Source of the DNA: Sugiyamaella lignohabitans
Taxonomy: Eukaryota > Ascomycota > Dipodascomycetes > Dipodascales > Trichomonascaceae
Reading direction: 5' to 3'
DNA length: 64,000 nucleotides
NCBI RefSeq assembly: GCF_001640025.1
Contig: NC_031674.1
Location: 868,001 to 932,000 of the forward strand
Position numbers and translations under genes: made by a program
In this document: one piece after another, positions 1-9,872 of the stretch
Layout of the letters: each line of letters starts with the position of its first letter
Numbering within the stretch: position 1 is the first letter of the stretch
The notes under the pieces: model-generated
Databases searched by the model: none
What the model was told of the DNA's origin: nothing
What the model saw: the letters and a program-made list of their open reading frames with translations, nothing else

Positions 1-2398
1 CGATTTTGCTGGCCGCTTCAAGAGCCTGATCTTTGTTGATCAGGTAGGCTAAAGCAAGAGCCTTAGAAGGTTTGGAGTCGATACAGCATGCCTGGATCAG
101 TCGCAAAACAACTTTGTCGACTTCCAACTCTTGAGATGAAACTGTGCTGACAAGCTCGATGTTATCATCAGACTCGGCTTGAGCTCGCGACAATTGTAGA
201 AGGACTTGTTTAGTAAGGTATTCCTTTTCGTAGTCTGTGGTTGTAGGGTCGACTGTCACTGATAATTCAAGTTCTGTAGTTGCTGGTAGAGGGATGTTGG
301 GATGCTGGTCGCCTTTTCTTAGGACTGTGCATACAAACTTGTTATCAATGACCCCAATTGGCCAGTATGACTCTTTGCGTCCTTGAGCTGATTCAATGTT
401 AGAATCAACGATAGGAACCCATCGTGTCTGGAGGGGTTCTCTCCAGTTTTGTAGTACCAGAAGTATTCCCTTTGAATCGAAAATGCATGGGTCACCTTGA
501 CTGGTAAAGAAGACAGCTTTTAGCTTGTTGCCAACACCAATATCGATTTCATCATTCTTTTGATAAATCACGTTGGTTCGAACGTTTTCAATAGAGTACG
601 ACAACGATCCAGTCGGTGACGTTCGGACAATATAATTGTAGTTTCTCCAGGAAGCACAGGTAATTACCGGATCTCTTGATTGTCTATAAACAGACAAAGG
701 AGAGCCATATATATTGAAAGTTCTCACGTACCCTTGTGCGGTGCAGAACGTGACTATGTTTTTAGAAAGCGAAATGCATCTGAATAAATCATTATCTGAT
801 AATGTGTACTCCCAGTTGTTCGTAAAACCGTCATGGAATCTGAGCAAAGCTTTACGAGTCTTGGTGTTGGCGAACAGAGCGGCTTCTTCTGTAAGGCATG
901 CCAGATCATATTGCACGTAGTCGGTGAAATGATATTCCCTGTGAAGCCCTCTGTCAAAAAATGTTACTGTAACCGTATTATGATCTTCTTGAAATACAGA
1001 CCAGATGTACCCAATTGTATTCATGCAAAGGTATCTTCGCCCATTTTTCCACGGAGTACTGCCGGTAATGAAGGGTTCGTGAACTGGTTCCGTAGAAACA
1101 AATTTAGCACGTTTATAACCATTACCATTTTCCAATGCTGTTGACTCTCTAGAACGCTTGCCATTCTCTTCACCAACATACCCAGCTCCGTCGTCGTCTT
1201 CAATCCAGTCGAGTTCATTTCCCTCACCATTGGCTTGCTCAACATCATCTGCCGTTGCATCTCCAGTGAATTCTAACTCCAAATCGTAATCATCATAATC
1301 TCGAATTCTATCCACACTATTGACGGATTTCTTAGTGCTACTATCAGTACCATTGGTACTAGTGGTGGTATTGAACGGAGTAATGTCTCCGAATGGACTT
1401 GCCTGATCTAATAATACATCGTACGTGATAAGCTGACCTCTGTCAGTGGCCACAGTCAGTTCATTTGTAGTAGGATGCCAAGCAACAGATATTGGTGATT
1501 CGACATTCTGTGACTCAACTGGTGTAAATGTAGTCGCATCCCAGATTATCACCTTATTATCGAGCGAGATAGTAGCTATATATTTTCCATTGGGGGACCA
1601 TTTGATGCCAGTTAGTTCTTTTTTGTGACCATTGGTATGGCGTAGACGAGCTACTTCAGAAACGTTGCTCAGATTGTATACACCAACTTCAAAGGTCTTA
1701 GTTGCAATTGCGAAATGTGTGCCATCAGGATGAAACTCGACAGCTGTAGTTCGAACATCGTCTACATCACGAACATCTGGAACAATACCTTCCAAACTGT
1801 GTACTAATGTGGGATTAAAAGGCGGTATTATCGTATTTTGACGGAATGAATTTTCCATATCACCGTCAGGCTCGTCACTACCATCTTTATTTTCAGACTT
1901 TTCCAGTCTATAAAAACGTAGATTTCCGTCAATAGAAGACAAGGCGATTAGATTTCCCGAAATACTGTAAGAAATATGCTTAACTGGTACTGGAAGAGAC
2001 ATTTCTTGGACTTTTAAAATATCAGTGACTGATATAATCTTGACAAATTTATCATTACCTGATGTTGCGATCCATTTACCATCTGGAGAAAACTTAACCT
2101 CTCTAATAGCGAGAGGATTTCGTACAATTACACCTTTAGGTTTATTAGAAACCACATCAAAGAGATGGACAGTTCCATCCTCGGAACTCGAGGCAAAATG
2201 AGCATCAGAAACATCAACTGCCAATACCGCATCATGATGATGGTCCAAACTGTCTGGTTCACTAGAGTCTGAGCCAGTTGTGAACTTTCGCACCAGATCA
2301 TTGGCACCTCCTGAAATCAAGTAATTACCATCCAATGAGTAGCATACTCGTACTATACCTGCAGTATGAGCCTGACGAGGATTGAGCTTTATCTTCAT
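1..2398 (-). CDS. CTF4: Ctf4/Mcl1/AND-1 replisome adaptor, C-terminal end outside window
   Basis: Adaptor that ties the CMG helicase to DNA polymerase alpha and is needed for sister-chromatid cohesion; it acts in the nucleus at forks. The reading frame is open from the ATG at 2398 to the window edge, giving 799 codons with no intron; the C-terminal part is missing. The first ~330 residues are WD40 repeats starting MKIKLNPRQAHTAGIVRV, with typical blades such as VKFSPDGKWIATSGNDK. An acidic linker (about residues 350-430) follows. Then comes the Mcl1/SepB middle propeller, recognisable from STPWKNGRRYLCMNTIG, FFDRGLHREYHFTD and KTRKALLRFHDGF. This domain order is specific to Ctf4 orthologues. 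The gene is divergent from COG2 with a 561-bp shared upstream region that contains an MluI cell-cycle box. Confidence 0.93.
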   Translation of the reverse strand, partial: MKIKLNPRQAHTAGIVRVCYSLDGNYLISGGANDLVRKFTTGSDSSEPDSLDHHHDAVLAVDVSDAHFASSSEDGTVHLFDVVSNKPKGVIVRNPLAIREVKFSPDGKWIATSGNDKFVKIISVTDILKVQEMSLPVPVKHISYSISGNLIALSSIDGNLRFYRLEKSENKDGSDEPDGDMENSFRQNTIIPPFNPTLVHSLEGIVPDVRDVDDVRTTAVEFHPDGTHFAIATKTFEVGVYNLSNVSEVARLRHTNGHKKELTGIKWSPNGKYIATISLDNKVIIWDATTFTPVESQNVESPISVAWHPTTNELTVATDRGQLITYDVLLDQASPFGDITPFNTTTSTNGTDSSTKKSVNSVDRIRDYDDYDLELEFTGDATADDVEQANGEGNELDWIEDDDGAGYVGEENGKRSRESTALENGNGYKRAKFVSTEPVHEPFITGSTPWKNGRRYLCMNTIGYIWSVFQEDHNTVTVTFFDRGLHREYHFTDYVQYDLACLTEEAALFANTKTRKALLRFHDGFTNNWEYTLSDNDLFRCISLSKNIVTFCTAQGYVRTFNIYGSPLSVYRQSRDPVITCASWRNYNYIVRTSPTGSLSYSIENVRTNVIYQKNDEIDIGVGNKLKAVFFTSQGDPCIFDSKGILLVLQNWREPLQTRWVPIVDSNIESAQGRKESYWPIGVIDNKFVCTVLRKGDQHPNIPLPATTELELSVTVDPTTTDYEKEYLTKQVLLQLSRAQAESDDNIELVSTVSSQELEVDKVVLRLIQACCIDSKPSKALALAYLINKDQALEAASKI

Positions 2399-2439
2399 TT
2401 TGCTGGCTGTTTATTTGGGTGAATGTTCTCACGGTAGAG

Positions 2440-2445
2440 ACGCGT
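2440..2445. promoter_or_regulatory. MluI cell-cycle box (ACGCGT) upstream of CTF4
   Basis: ACGCGT lies 42 bp upstream of the CTF4 ATG, with a second CGCG core (CACGCGCC) at 2451-2458. In yeasts ACGCGT binds MBF and drives G1/S transcription of replication genes, which fits CTF4. The position is close to the start codon, so it may sit near the transcription start. That it is functional is inference. Confidence 0.5.
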
Positions 2446-2882
2446 AAGTTCACGCGCCAGATATATGCATGATCCAATAAACCCAGTTAGGTGTTAGCAC
2501 GGCTGAGACCTGTTCTCGAGGACCCTGCTTCTAGATCCATCCCTTTTATTTAAAATTAGTGTACTAACACATTTTCAAAGCTTCTGTTTTACTAGAAAAG
2601 ATATATTTGCTGGAAAGGTGACTAAAATTTAGAACTCTATCTGTCACTCTTCTATCTCATAGTGTGAAATAAGAATGTAATATTAAATAAGAGACATATA
2701 CATAACGAGCATATGAGAAGCAGTTGTCCCCCTTTCAAACTAATTTGTTAAAAAATCTTTTTGTTGTTAATTAGTTTTAAAAGAAGGAATAGACCAGCTA
2801 AAACAATCAGTTGCAAATATACTCCACAATTCCTTCCTAGGGCTATATTACATAAAACTTAGATTATTTTGGCTGAATCACA

Positions 2883-2894
2883 TCACGTGACGTC
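2883..2894. promoter_or_regulatory. Overlapping E-box and CRE-like site upstream of COG2
   Basis: TCACGTGACGTC combines a TCACGTGA E-box (Cbf1/Pho4-type) with a TGACGTC half of a CRE, 66 bp upstream of the COG2 ATG. Only the sequence match is seen; the factor is not known. Confidence 0.4.
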
Positions 2895-2959
2895 GACACA
2901 GTTACATGTTCAATGGTCAACTAACTGGCAACAGTTCAATCTCCACACCTGTATAAAAA

Positions 2960-3739
2960 ATGGAACACTATTTTGACGACGAGGACGAATTGCCTTCAAT
3001 TGTGCAAATTTCAAGAAAGGATTTTTCAGAAGATGAGTTTGTTGTTGATGAATTCCTCACAAAGTTTCACAAGTACCAGACCCTGGAGGATCTAGAAAAC
3101 CAGCTCAAGTCATGGGATAAGGAGCTGGGTCATGAACTGATAGATGTAATAAACAAGGACTATGGAGACTTTGTGGGACTGGGGAACTCACTTTCAGGTG
3201 GGGAAAACAAGATACAAGACGTTAAAATGAATTTGCTAAGGTTTCAAACAGAAACAAAAAAAGTTAAAACTGAACTAGAGAATGTGGTGGAGAAAACCAA
3301 TAAACTTATCCAAGACAAGAAAGACTTGGTATGGTTACAAGATTTCTCTCGAGAGATGATTTTGTACTTGAAAAAGCTTGAAGATATAGAGAAAAGCGTT
3401 CATGATAAAACTGAGTCAGATCTAGAGCAAATCAGCGAATTTGCCAAGCAATACATCCATTTGAAACTATTAGCTAGAGATCTGGGTGTGAAAGCGGTGC
3501 AGAGAGATGCCTTGACTGAGAGCAGAGCAAATAAATTAAAGCACAGCGGTACTCATAACGACGATAATGTCAATCATAGCATTCCCCCCATACTTGAACA
3601 AAAACGGCCAAGACTGGCTAGGGTAAAATCAACAATCATCGAGTTGGTTGACACAAGCATTAAGAAGAAGTCTGGCACAGGAGAAGAGCAATTGAGACTT
3701 GCAATTCTCAAAGCAAAGCTCTTAGAAACCTACGATTAG
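2960..3739 (+). CDS. COG2: Conserved oligomeric Golgi complex subunit 2
   Basis: Tethering subunit of the COG complex for retrograde intra-Golgi vesicle traffic; cytosolic, peripheral on Golgi membranes. The 259-residue product opens with acidic residues and the COG2 N-terminal signature: RKDFSEDEFVVDEFL, then the LEDLENQLKSW helix and INKDYGDFVGLGNSL. Long heptad-like helices (about residues 85-170) follow and fit the CATCHR coiled-coil part. The length matches the short S. cerevisiae Cog2/Sec35 rather than the ~700-residue animal protein, which supports a budding yeast. Single exon; ATG at 2960. Convergent with the RING gene; a dispersed GC-rich element sits between the two stops. Confidence 0.85.
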   Translation: MEHYFDDEDELPSIVQISRKDFSEDEFVVDEFLTKFHKYQTLEDLENQLKSWDKELGHELIDVINKDYGDFVGLGNSLSGGENKIQDVKMNLLRFQTETKKVKTELENVVEKTNKLIQDKKDLVWLQDFSREMILYLKKLEDIEKSVHDKTESDLEQISEFAKQYIHLKLLARDLGVKAVQRDALTESRANKLKHSGTHNDDNVNHSIPPILEQKRPRLARVKSTIIELVDTSIKKKSGTGEEQLRLAILKAKLLETYD

Positions 3740-3793
3740 CTAGTAATATTTATTTCATTAAAGAAAAATCAACTCAGGGCCGCCCGCTTTCCG

Positions 3794-3852
3794 ACTCGAG
3801 CGAAGCGAGAGGAGCCACGGGGTCTGGGGCAGAGCCCCAGCCGCCGGAGGCA
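3794..3852 (+). repeat. Dispersed two-hairpin GC-rich element, copy 1
   Basis: Reading rightward: a variable hairpin (CTCGAGC-GAA-GCGAGAG, with two central mismatches), then CGGGGT, a constant hairpin (CTGGGGC-AGA-GCCCCAG) and the end CCGCCGGAGGCA. It lies between the convergent COG2 and RING stops. The GGAGGCA end points to the RING stop, 85 bp away, so the element is in the 3'-flank sense orientation for that gene. Plus strand is defined here as reading toward GGAGGCA. Confidence 0.9.
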
Positions 3853-3937
3853 GATGCCCGTATTAAATAAAGAGTTTAGAATAAATAATATCAATATTGA
3901 GAGATATCGTTTTAATAAATAAGGAGTCGATGCGTTC

Positions 3938-5827
3938 TTATGTTTGAGAAGATGGGGGAGGTGCACTGGGGTCTGAGGTGGGATTATTGTCATTGTCATG
4001 TGCAGGTTCTTCATGGTCAGAGGCTCCACGGCGATTACGGCGCAGTTGGAAAAGTCTTCGTCGAGAGTTAACAAAATTAGTCCATCTACGACTGTTCTGT
4101 TCCTCGAAATTATTTCCCTGTCTGCTACGGAGCTGTCTTCGTAGCTCGGCTTCCTCATGGAATCGAGCAAGGGCCACTCGTCTTGCCTCACGAGGAAGCA
4201 GTTGAGCGTTCCAAATATCCAACAGCCGATTAAAGAGAGAAATCTCAACTTCGTGATGAGATGAAGCATTAAGACCATTAGGCGGGTCGTTTGAAACTTG
4301 TTCGTTCTCTTCGAGCGAGAGGTCAACTCTGCAAAGAGGGCACAGAGCAGAAGAATTCAGCAACCAAGGATCCACACAAAGGGCATGGAACCTGTGCTTA
4401 CACGGTAAGATTCGTAAGATGTCACCGTCTTTAAAACTCTCAAAACAGATGGGACAATCTGGCTCATCGCTATTGAGTCCACCAACAAGGGTTTCCATAG
4501 GTTGGGTGCCATTGACATGCGAGGCGGCAGGTGTTTCTGTACCTACCTCTGAAACACTTTGAGAAACTGGAGGAACAGCCTTCGCAGCTACTGGTTCTCT
4601 AGACACATCAGCAACAGCAGAGGTGCCAACAGCACCTTCTGGACCTGTTGGCAAACTTTCAGTTTGGGTCGGGGGTTCGACGACATTCTTGCCAGGCGTA
4701 TATAATTCGTCGATGCTTTCATTCGTTGTTTCCACCATACTCTCATTACCAGCTTTAAGATTGTCAAGCGAGTAACTATCTCGCCCTTGCTTTTCACCAT
4801 CCACCGCATATTGACGACCAATGTTATCATCAATCCCAATACTCTCCTCCTTAGGAGATGCGGTGGTCCGACCGGATGCATCGTTACCTACTTTAAACTG
4901 AACAATTGGAATTGAATCCAATACAGCTCTAGCCAGTCCTTTAGCACGTCTAGAGTACTGCATCGAGCCGAATCCTTCGCCCCCTGGTCCATGATTAGAA
5001 TCGTAGGAAGTGGTGTTGGAGACTAGTCCATAACGCTCAGGGTGTTTATGAACACGAATTGCGCCTGAAACAATAATAAATAAAAATGTAGCAGCAACTA
5101 CGCCAGTGATACTATACAGTACGGCCATTGCGACAGTTGAGCCAGTACTTTTCGATGTTAACGGAGATCCATTACCAGGATTGTTTTCACTAGCTTTTGA
5201 CGAGATGCTGGCAGTTATAGGACCCATGGTCCTATTGATTTGAGATATTATAGATGCTGAGTATTGAGCCGATGTAATGCTGAACACAGTTCCGAGTTGA
5301 GTCTCGAAAGTGCTTGTCGAGTCAAATTCACATCCTTGACTATGAAGAGAGTAAAGAACTGCACATGGAGAATTCGAGCCCTCGACATTAACCAGGTATC
5401 CAGCAACCAAATCAGCATCATCGCATGAAAGTAATGGGATCATATTATAGTTCAAGTTAGTGGTTGAATTCATTAGTGTTAATTCACCTGAACATAGGTC
5501 AGATAGTCCATTAGTCGATGATACAGTTCCGTTGAGGGGAGTCATTGCTGACAACTCAGTAGATAATACCAATCCTGAATTGGCGGTTTTCACCTCCAAT
5601 ACAAAATTAGGAAGTAGATTAGAAGTTTGATTTGTCGGAACTACCAACCCGGTGGCATTGACATCGCCAACTGGCTGAGGGTCACCTGTTTCACTACTAG
5701 TAGCAGCAGTAGCACTTGCAAGAGCAGGAGCTGGTTCAGAAGTCGCTTGTGGATCATCTCCAGCTACTCCTGCTACTAATAGTAGTATCACGGTTATGAT
5801 ACATGACACAACTCTTGATATGGACAT
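3938..5827 (-). CDS. Secretory-pathway single-pass RING-H2 E3 ubiquitin ligase
   Basis: Probable membrane-bound ubiquitin ligase of the PA-TM-RING kind, acting on the endomembrane system. The 629-residue product has a clear N-terminal signal peptide (MSISRVVSCIITVILLLVAG), a Ser/Thr-rich, N-glycosylation-site-rich lumenal part to about residue 225, and one transmembrane helix near 230-256. A cytosolic acidic linker precedes a C3H2C3 RING at about 457-500 (CPICFESF, then CKHRFHALCVDPWL, then CPLCR). The tail is Arg-rich (RRRLFQLRRNRRG). The lumenal part may be a divergent protease-associated domain, but I cannot confirm that. Single exon; the ATG starts directly at the signal peptide. The leader upstream is exceptionally poor in ATG (see findings). 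Substrates are unknown. Confidence 0.75.
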   Translation of the reverse strand: MSISRVVSCIITVILLLVAGVAGDDPQATSEPAPALASATAATSSETGDPQPVGDVNATGLVVPTNQTSNLLPNFVLEVKTANSGLVLSTELSAMTPLNGTVSSTNGLSDLCSGELTLMNSTTNLNYNMIPLLSCDDADLVAGYLVNVEGSNSPCAVLYSLHSQGCEFDSTSTFETQLGTVFSITSAQYSASIISQINRTMGPITASISSKASENNPGNGSPLTSKSTGSTVAMAVLYSITGVVAATFLFIIVSGAIRVHKHPERYGLVSNTTSYDSNHGPGGEGFGSMQYSRRAKGLARAVLDSIPIVQFKVGNDASGRTTASPKEESIGIDDNIGRQYAVDGEKQGRDSYSLDNLKAGNESMVETTNESIDELYTPGKNVVEPPTQTESLPTGPEGAVGTSAVADVSREPVAAKAVPPVSQSVSEVGTETPAASHVNGTQPMETLVGGLNSDEPDCPICFESFKDGDILRILPCKHRFHALCVDPWLLNSSALCPLCRVDLSLEENEQVSNDPPNGLNASSHHEVEISLFNRLLDIWNAQLLPREARRVALARFHEEAELRRQLRSRQGNNFEEQNSRRWTNFVNSRRRLFQLRRNRRGASDHEEPAHDNDNNPTSDPSAPPPSSQT

Positions 5828-6175
5828 GACTATCGAGATGTGGAACTACCGACCAACAAAACAAAACTAGACACAGGACAAAATATGACCAAAATTTCAA
5901 CCACCTGACAACCAAAAACTAGAATCAAGAGTCCAGTAAAACGTTAGATCGCTAGCAAACCAAAAAGTAGCCACCGGGACACACAAAAGTACAACCGCTG
6001 CACAATATATGCTTGGACAGAAAAAACCTGAGTGAGCACAAGCTAACAACAGCCGATATTCCGATATTAGCTCTACCGAATGAATTATCGACCAGTCAGA
6101 TTCTACCCTACCAATATCTATGAATCAATTGCTTTTAAAATGGTGAACCAGTCACACCGTTAAAAAATAACTTGC

Positions 6176-6211
6176 TTATTTCGACGAAAAGCACCCAGCG
6201 TGACTTCTCAT
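6176..6211 (-). other. Candidate upstream ORF (11 codons) in RING gene leader
   Basis: The only ATG in the ~940 nt upstream of the RING gene opens an 11-codon frame, MRSHAGCFSSK, ending TAA at 6178-6176, about 350 nt before the main ATG. Whether the transcript starts upstream of it cannot be seen from sequence. Confidence 0.35.
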
Positions 6212-7794
6212 CTAAAGGTCTTGAATCACACTGAATACGCGAGACTCAGTTGCGGTTTAAAAAGTTGTTCTTTATTCCAAGTCCCAACACACAATGTCTT
6301 ATAGAGCCAGCTCTAACAGACTTCTTAGTAATACCTTTCCAAACTGACACAATTCCACCTTCTACTATGTTTTGAATCGAATCGATCAATACAATACAGT
6401 CACCGTTCTACCGACTGTGACCGTCTACGAACACTACTAAAGCTTCACAAGTCCAAAAAAATCTAGAGTTCAGGTCGTTTGCGATGAACTTTTCCGGGGA
6501 AATTATCAGTTCAACAATTAAAGGAAAAAAAAAATCTTAATTCAAAAGTTAATAACCAGTAGGTTCAAGACCAAACAAGTTTGAAGTCGAATTGTCGTCT
6601 TTATCGTGGTTAGTGTTTAGCAGTGGTGTGTGTCAAAGTCGGTTAATCTACAAACACTACTAGCCTGAAAAGGTTGGTAAACGTTTACCTAGCCCGCTAA
6701 AAGTTATCGATGTTCTAGCAACCCTCCACAGCCCAGTCGGGATTATGCAAAGGAAAGCGCGGTGCGCATCGCACCTCCATCACCATGCCAACCTACCCGC
6801 CAGCCAGCAGATCTGCAGAATGCTCAGCCGAGTTGCGTTATAAAATGAACCAAGCAGGCTCAAATCAGCCCACTCGTCAGGCAGTGGAGAGGATCGGATT
6901 TGGGGTATTAATGCCTGGTTATAACGGGATTTTAGCAGATTATTATAAGATATATCTACCTCTGTATTTTCTACTGAATGATAAGTTATCGAGCTGCTGA
7001 CCCACCCGAATATTCCATAAGCTGTTTGTTATACCATCACTTGCAATCTTCGGCAGGAGCCGGCAATTCCCCGGCTCAAAATCTCGTATCTTGCTACCCT
7101 TTCTTCTCGACGGTTGTTGGTGGGTCTTGTCCTGACTCTACTTCAAACTCTCACTAATTTGATGAGTCTTGGCGCGTAACCATAACCGTATAATAGAATT
7201 AAATAACCAATGATGCCGATATAAGACACAACAAACAACAAAATCATGCAGGGTCCACTCATCCATATCAGATAATGAATCAAAGGGCAATTGGTATGTA
7301 AAAAAGTCCCTACAGAACAACAACCCCTGGAAAACTAGGAACGGGGATATAATATATTTACTATGGACTATGAGCCAAATAATATCGTGAAATCCACTGG
7401 CTGGCCGTGCTTCTTGGAGATATGCTTCTTGGAGATATGGTCTCAGCAGTGGTCTATAAATACCACATGCAGGAAGTGGAGATCACCTAGCATGATCAAC
7501 ATGGGGTCCGTATCAGGAAATGGTCCATTTTGGACCTATTTATACCCCTGAGCATGATATTGAGCGAACTGAGTCAATTGAGAGAAAATGTCAAGTTAGC
7601 GAGTTGAAAGGGTGGCAGTGAAATTGAAATAGTATTTATCAGCTGTGTATATTGCACCAGCATGTCATGTCAGGTAGTCTCAGTGGATTATCAACATTGA
7701 CAAAGCGTGCTATCACCTCGAAACCTATGAGCCAGTAATTGTACGTTAGAACAATGACATTGACAGGTGTAGCTTCAACAGCTACTAGGAGATT

Positions 7795-7849
7795 CTCCTG
7801 CGAAGCAGGAGCTACGGGGTCTGGGGCGGAGCCCCAGCCGCCGGAGGCA
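7795..7849 (+). repeat. Dispersed two-hairpin GC-rich element, copy 2
   Basis: The variable hairpin is a perfect CTCCTGC-GAA-GCAGGAG. The constant hairpin CTGGGGC-GGA-GCCCCAG and the CCGCCGGAGGCA end follow. The GGAGGCA end points to the stop of the YDR124W-like gene, 100 bp away. Confidence 0.92.
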
Positions 7850-7949
7850 AATGTCCTACTGCATTAAGATCCAAATTACCAATATTAATATTAAACTACA
7901 AAAAGAAGGGGAATTAGCTAACAGTCCACGAGAAATACAAGAGAGGTGA

Positions 7950-9872
7950 TCAGCTCTCAAACTTTAACACCGTCTCCTCTTGATAAAATACCTTTGTATT
8001 GCCGTTGTCAAACTTCTTGTTGAACCTATTTTCATCATGGGTGTTGTCATCATCAAGATAGATGAATCTGTCAGCCATGGGTCGTTTGCCAAGTACGTTC
8101 AAGTTCTCCGATTGAATCTGTAACGGAAGAGGAAAAGGAAGTGGTAACTGCTGTAATGGCAACTGGTTGAATGGATTGGGCGTGTGTTCAATTGATGATG
8201 ACGATGTTCCAATGTCGTCAAACTTCTGGCCCGAGGTGGTTCTCGATGGGGTCTCGTCCAGCTCCTGGTTGGCAAAGGTTCTAATCGGTTTATGAGGAGT
8301 CCGGTTGGCCATGTAAAAGCCATGGCTGATATTGACATCGTGAAATGGAGACGAGGATGGGATTGACGCATGCTCTAAGAACATCATTCGGTTCGTGATT
8401 CCTGCAACTGGGATGGACAATGGGGTGGCACCGGGCCAAGTGTCAAATTGCGAAAGGTAATGAGCAGCAGTCAACGGAGTACCTTTAGAGGTATAGGAGA
8501 GATTACTGTTACTAGAGTTTGGTGATTGTATGGGATTGGAACAGAAGGATGACGACAACCCAGAGTTTGCTGAAAATGAAGAGTTCGATACTGAAGACGC
8601 CGACGTCGATAAAGAAGAACCGGAAGACGATGTAGAGTTTGAACCAACAGAAGAAGACGAAGAACAAGTGGTGGTAGATAAAGAGCTAGAAGGCGTGGAA
8701 GACAAAGATGCGATTCGAAGAGAAGAGGAGTTGTTGGCACCGTTGGAGTGTCCTCTTGGCGAACTTATGCTGGTATTGGAGTCACTAGTCACGGCAGCAA
8801 AATGTTGATGAGCGTCAAATTTAAGATGGGCAATACTGGGGCTACTTATAACAGCACGGGAAGTGCTCTTCGGAGCAATGTTGACAAGACGACCCTGACC
8901 CAAGCCAGATGAACTTTTCAGTTGACTACCGCTTTCTTTCTCCTTCTTAACGGTCGTCGTAGGATTACTGCTGGGAATGGCGATTTTAGTCTGTCTATCC
9001 CAATAGTTCAGATCTGTAACCTCAACAATTTGGTCACTTTCATCAAGATTGCCGTTAAGGAATTGCTTTTCCGAGTCCGCAACAATATAAAGCTCCTCCA
9101 AGAGGGCCAACTTGTCAGGATCAGTGTCACGGATAGAAGGCATAGCGGCTTCACGAATACGGCGAATAGAGATATCCTCGTGCGTGAGTAGTCCTACTAA
9201 GAGCTGTACCCTCTCGTCTTTGTTCAAGTGGTCAGGCTCCTTATGACGCACTCCATAAGGCCACCAATCCGGTTTAGACATGTCACCAAGCTTATACGGA
9301 TAGTTGGTTTGCTTCTTGGGCTCGATCTCCCGGATCCAACTCTTTGCAAGAGCTTTACACGTTGCCTGTTGAATAATAACAAGACCCTGAGTTAGAAAAC
9401 TGATAACCCGATCATGGTTACAAAGATCAAGCTTGGCTTTACACTTGGTCGACGTGTTAGGCTTCGTTGATGTGGCAATAGAAGGAACTCTAGGACGATC
9501 TGGATCAATATCACCATCACTACCTTTTGAAAGATACTCAACAATATCCTTTTCAAGAAGAAAATTGTCAACGAACTTGGCCATAGGAGAATTGAAATAA
9601 ATGTCTGTGCCGTCATCAGGGGCAACCACTACCAACACGTACTTTCCACCCAACTTGGAGGTAGTCTTGTTCAACCATTCGACAATACTTGAAGTTCTCT
9701 TCTTGAATTTCGCAGAAATATATTTATCAATGGGGTCAGAAGGGGTTGAGGTGCTCTTTCTGGAAGAGGGAGGAGTCATGATAGGAACCGAGCTAGTAAT
9801 GTCTTGCAGGTCAGAAATAGAGACAGGGTGCGACGAAGTGTCCGAGGTAGAAGCCGGTAAAGAGTTAGACAT
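7950..9872 (-). CDS. YDR124W-like helical-bundle domain protein (DUF2841 type)
   Basis: Fungal protein of unknown biochemical function. The 640-residue product has a conserved N-terminal half (about 45-270) that matches what I know of the YDR124W/AFUB_079030 helical-bundle family: KYVLVVVAPDDGTDIYFNSP, CKALAKSWIREIEPKK, then KPDWWPYGVRHKEPDHL and ERVQLLVGLL. The second half is low complexity: a long Ser-rich block (about 350-460) then Pro/Gln-rich sequence. The ATG at 9872 (MSNSLPASTS) is chosen; the frame runs a little further upstream only through a TTG. In S. cerevisiae YDR124W is pheromone-induced and non-essential; that role is not demonstrated here. Dispersed elements lie on both flanks (copies 2 and 3). 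Confidence 0.7.
   Translation of the reverse strand: MSNSLPASTSDTSSHPVSISDLQDITSSVPIMTPPSSRKSTSTPSDPIDKYISAKFKKRTSSIVEWLNKTTSKLGGKYVLVVVAPDDGTDIYFNSPMAKFVDNFLLEKDIVEYLSKGSDGDIDPDRPRVPSIATSTKPNTSTKCKAKLDLCNHDRVISFLTQGLVIIQQATCKALAKSWIREIEPKKQTNYPYKLGDMSKPDWWPYGVRHKEPDHLNKDERVQLLVGLLTHEDISIRRIREAAMPSIRDTDPDKLALLEELYIVADSEKQFLNGNLDESDQIVEVTDLNYWDRQTKIAIPSSNPTTTVKKEKESGSQLKSSSGLGQGRLVNIAPKSTSRAVISSPSIAHLKFDAHQHFAAVTSDSNTSISSPRGHSNGANNSSSLRIASLSSTPSSSLSTTTCSSSSSVGSNSTSSSGSSLSTSASSVSNSSFSANSGLSSSFCSNPIQSPNSSNSNLSYTSKGTPLTAAHYLSQFDTWPGATPLSIPVAGITNRMMFLEHASIPSSSPFHDVNISHGFYMANRTPHKPIRTFANQELDETPSRTTSGQKFDDIGTSSSSIEHTPNPFNQLPLQQLPLPFPLPLQIQSENLNVLGKRPMADRFIYLDDDNTHDENRFNKKFDNGNTKVFYQEETVLKFES

Larger units (their letters stand above)
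2399..2959. other. Divergent CTF4/COG2 intergenic promoter region
   Basis: Non-coding, AT-rich stretch between two divergent start codons. It contains the MCB and E-box/CRE-like sites listed separately. I see no RNA gene or repeat in it. Confidence 0.7.
5828..7949. other. 2.1-kb intergenic region: RING gene leader and 3' flank of the YDR124W-like gene
   Basis: Positions 5828-6766 contain only one ATG on the minus strand (at 6211, opening an 11-codon upstream ORF, 6176-6211), as expected for a very long 5' leader of the RING gene. A 15-bp unit (GCTTCTTGGAGATAT) is duplicated in tandem at 7409-7438. A dispersed element is at 7795-7849. Short plus-strand ORFs such as 6785-7000 resemble nothing known. 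No RNA gene recognised. Confidence 0.5.

Noticed and set aside
6785..7000. 71-codon plus-strand ORF in the 2.1-kb spacer
   Set aside because: Has an ATG but no recognisable domain and unremarkable composition; cannot be supported as a gene.
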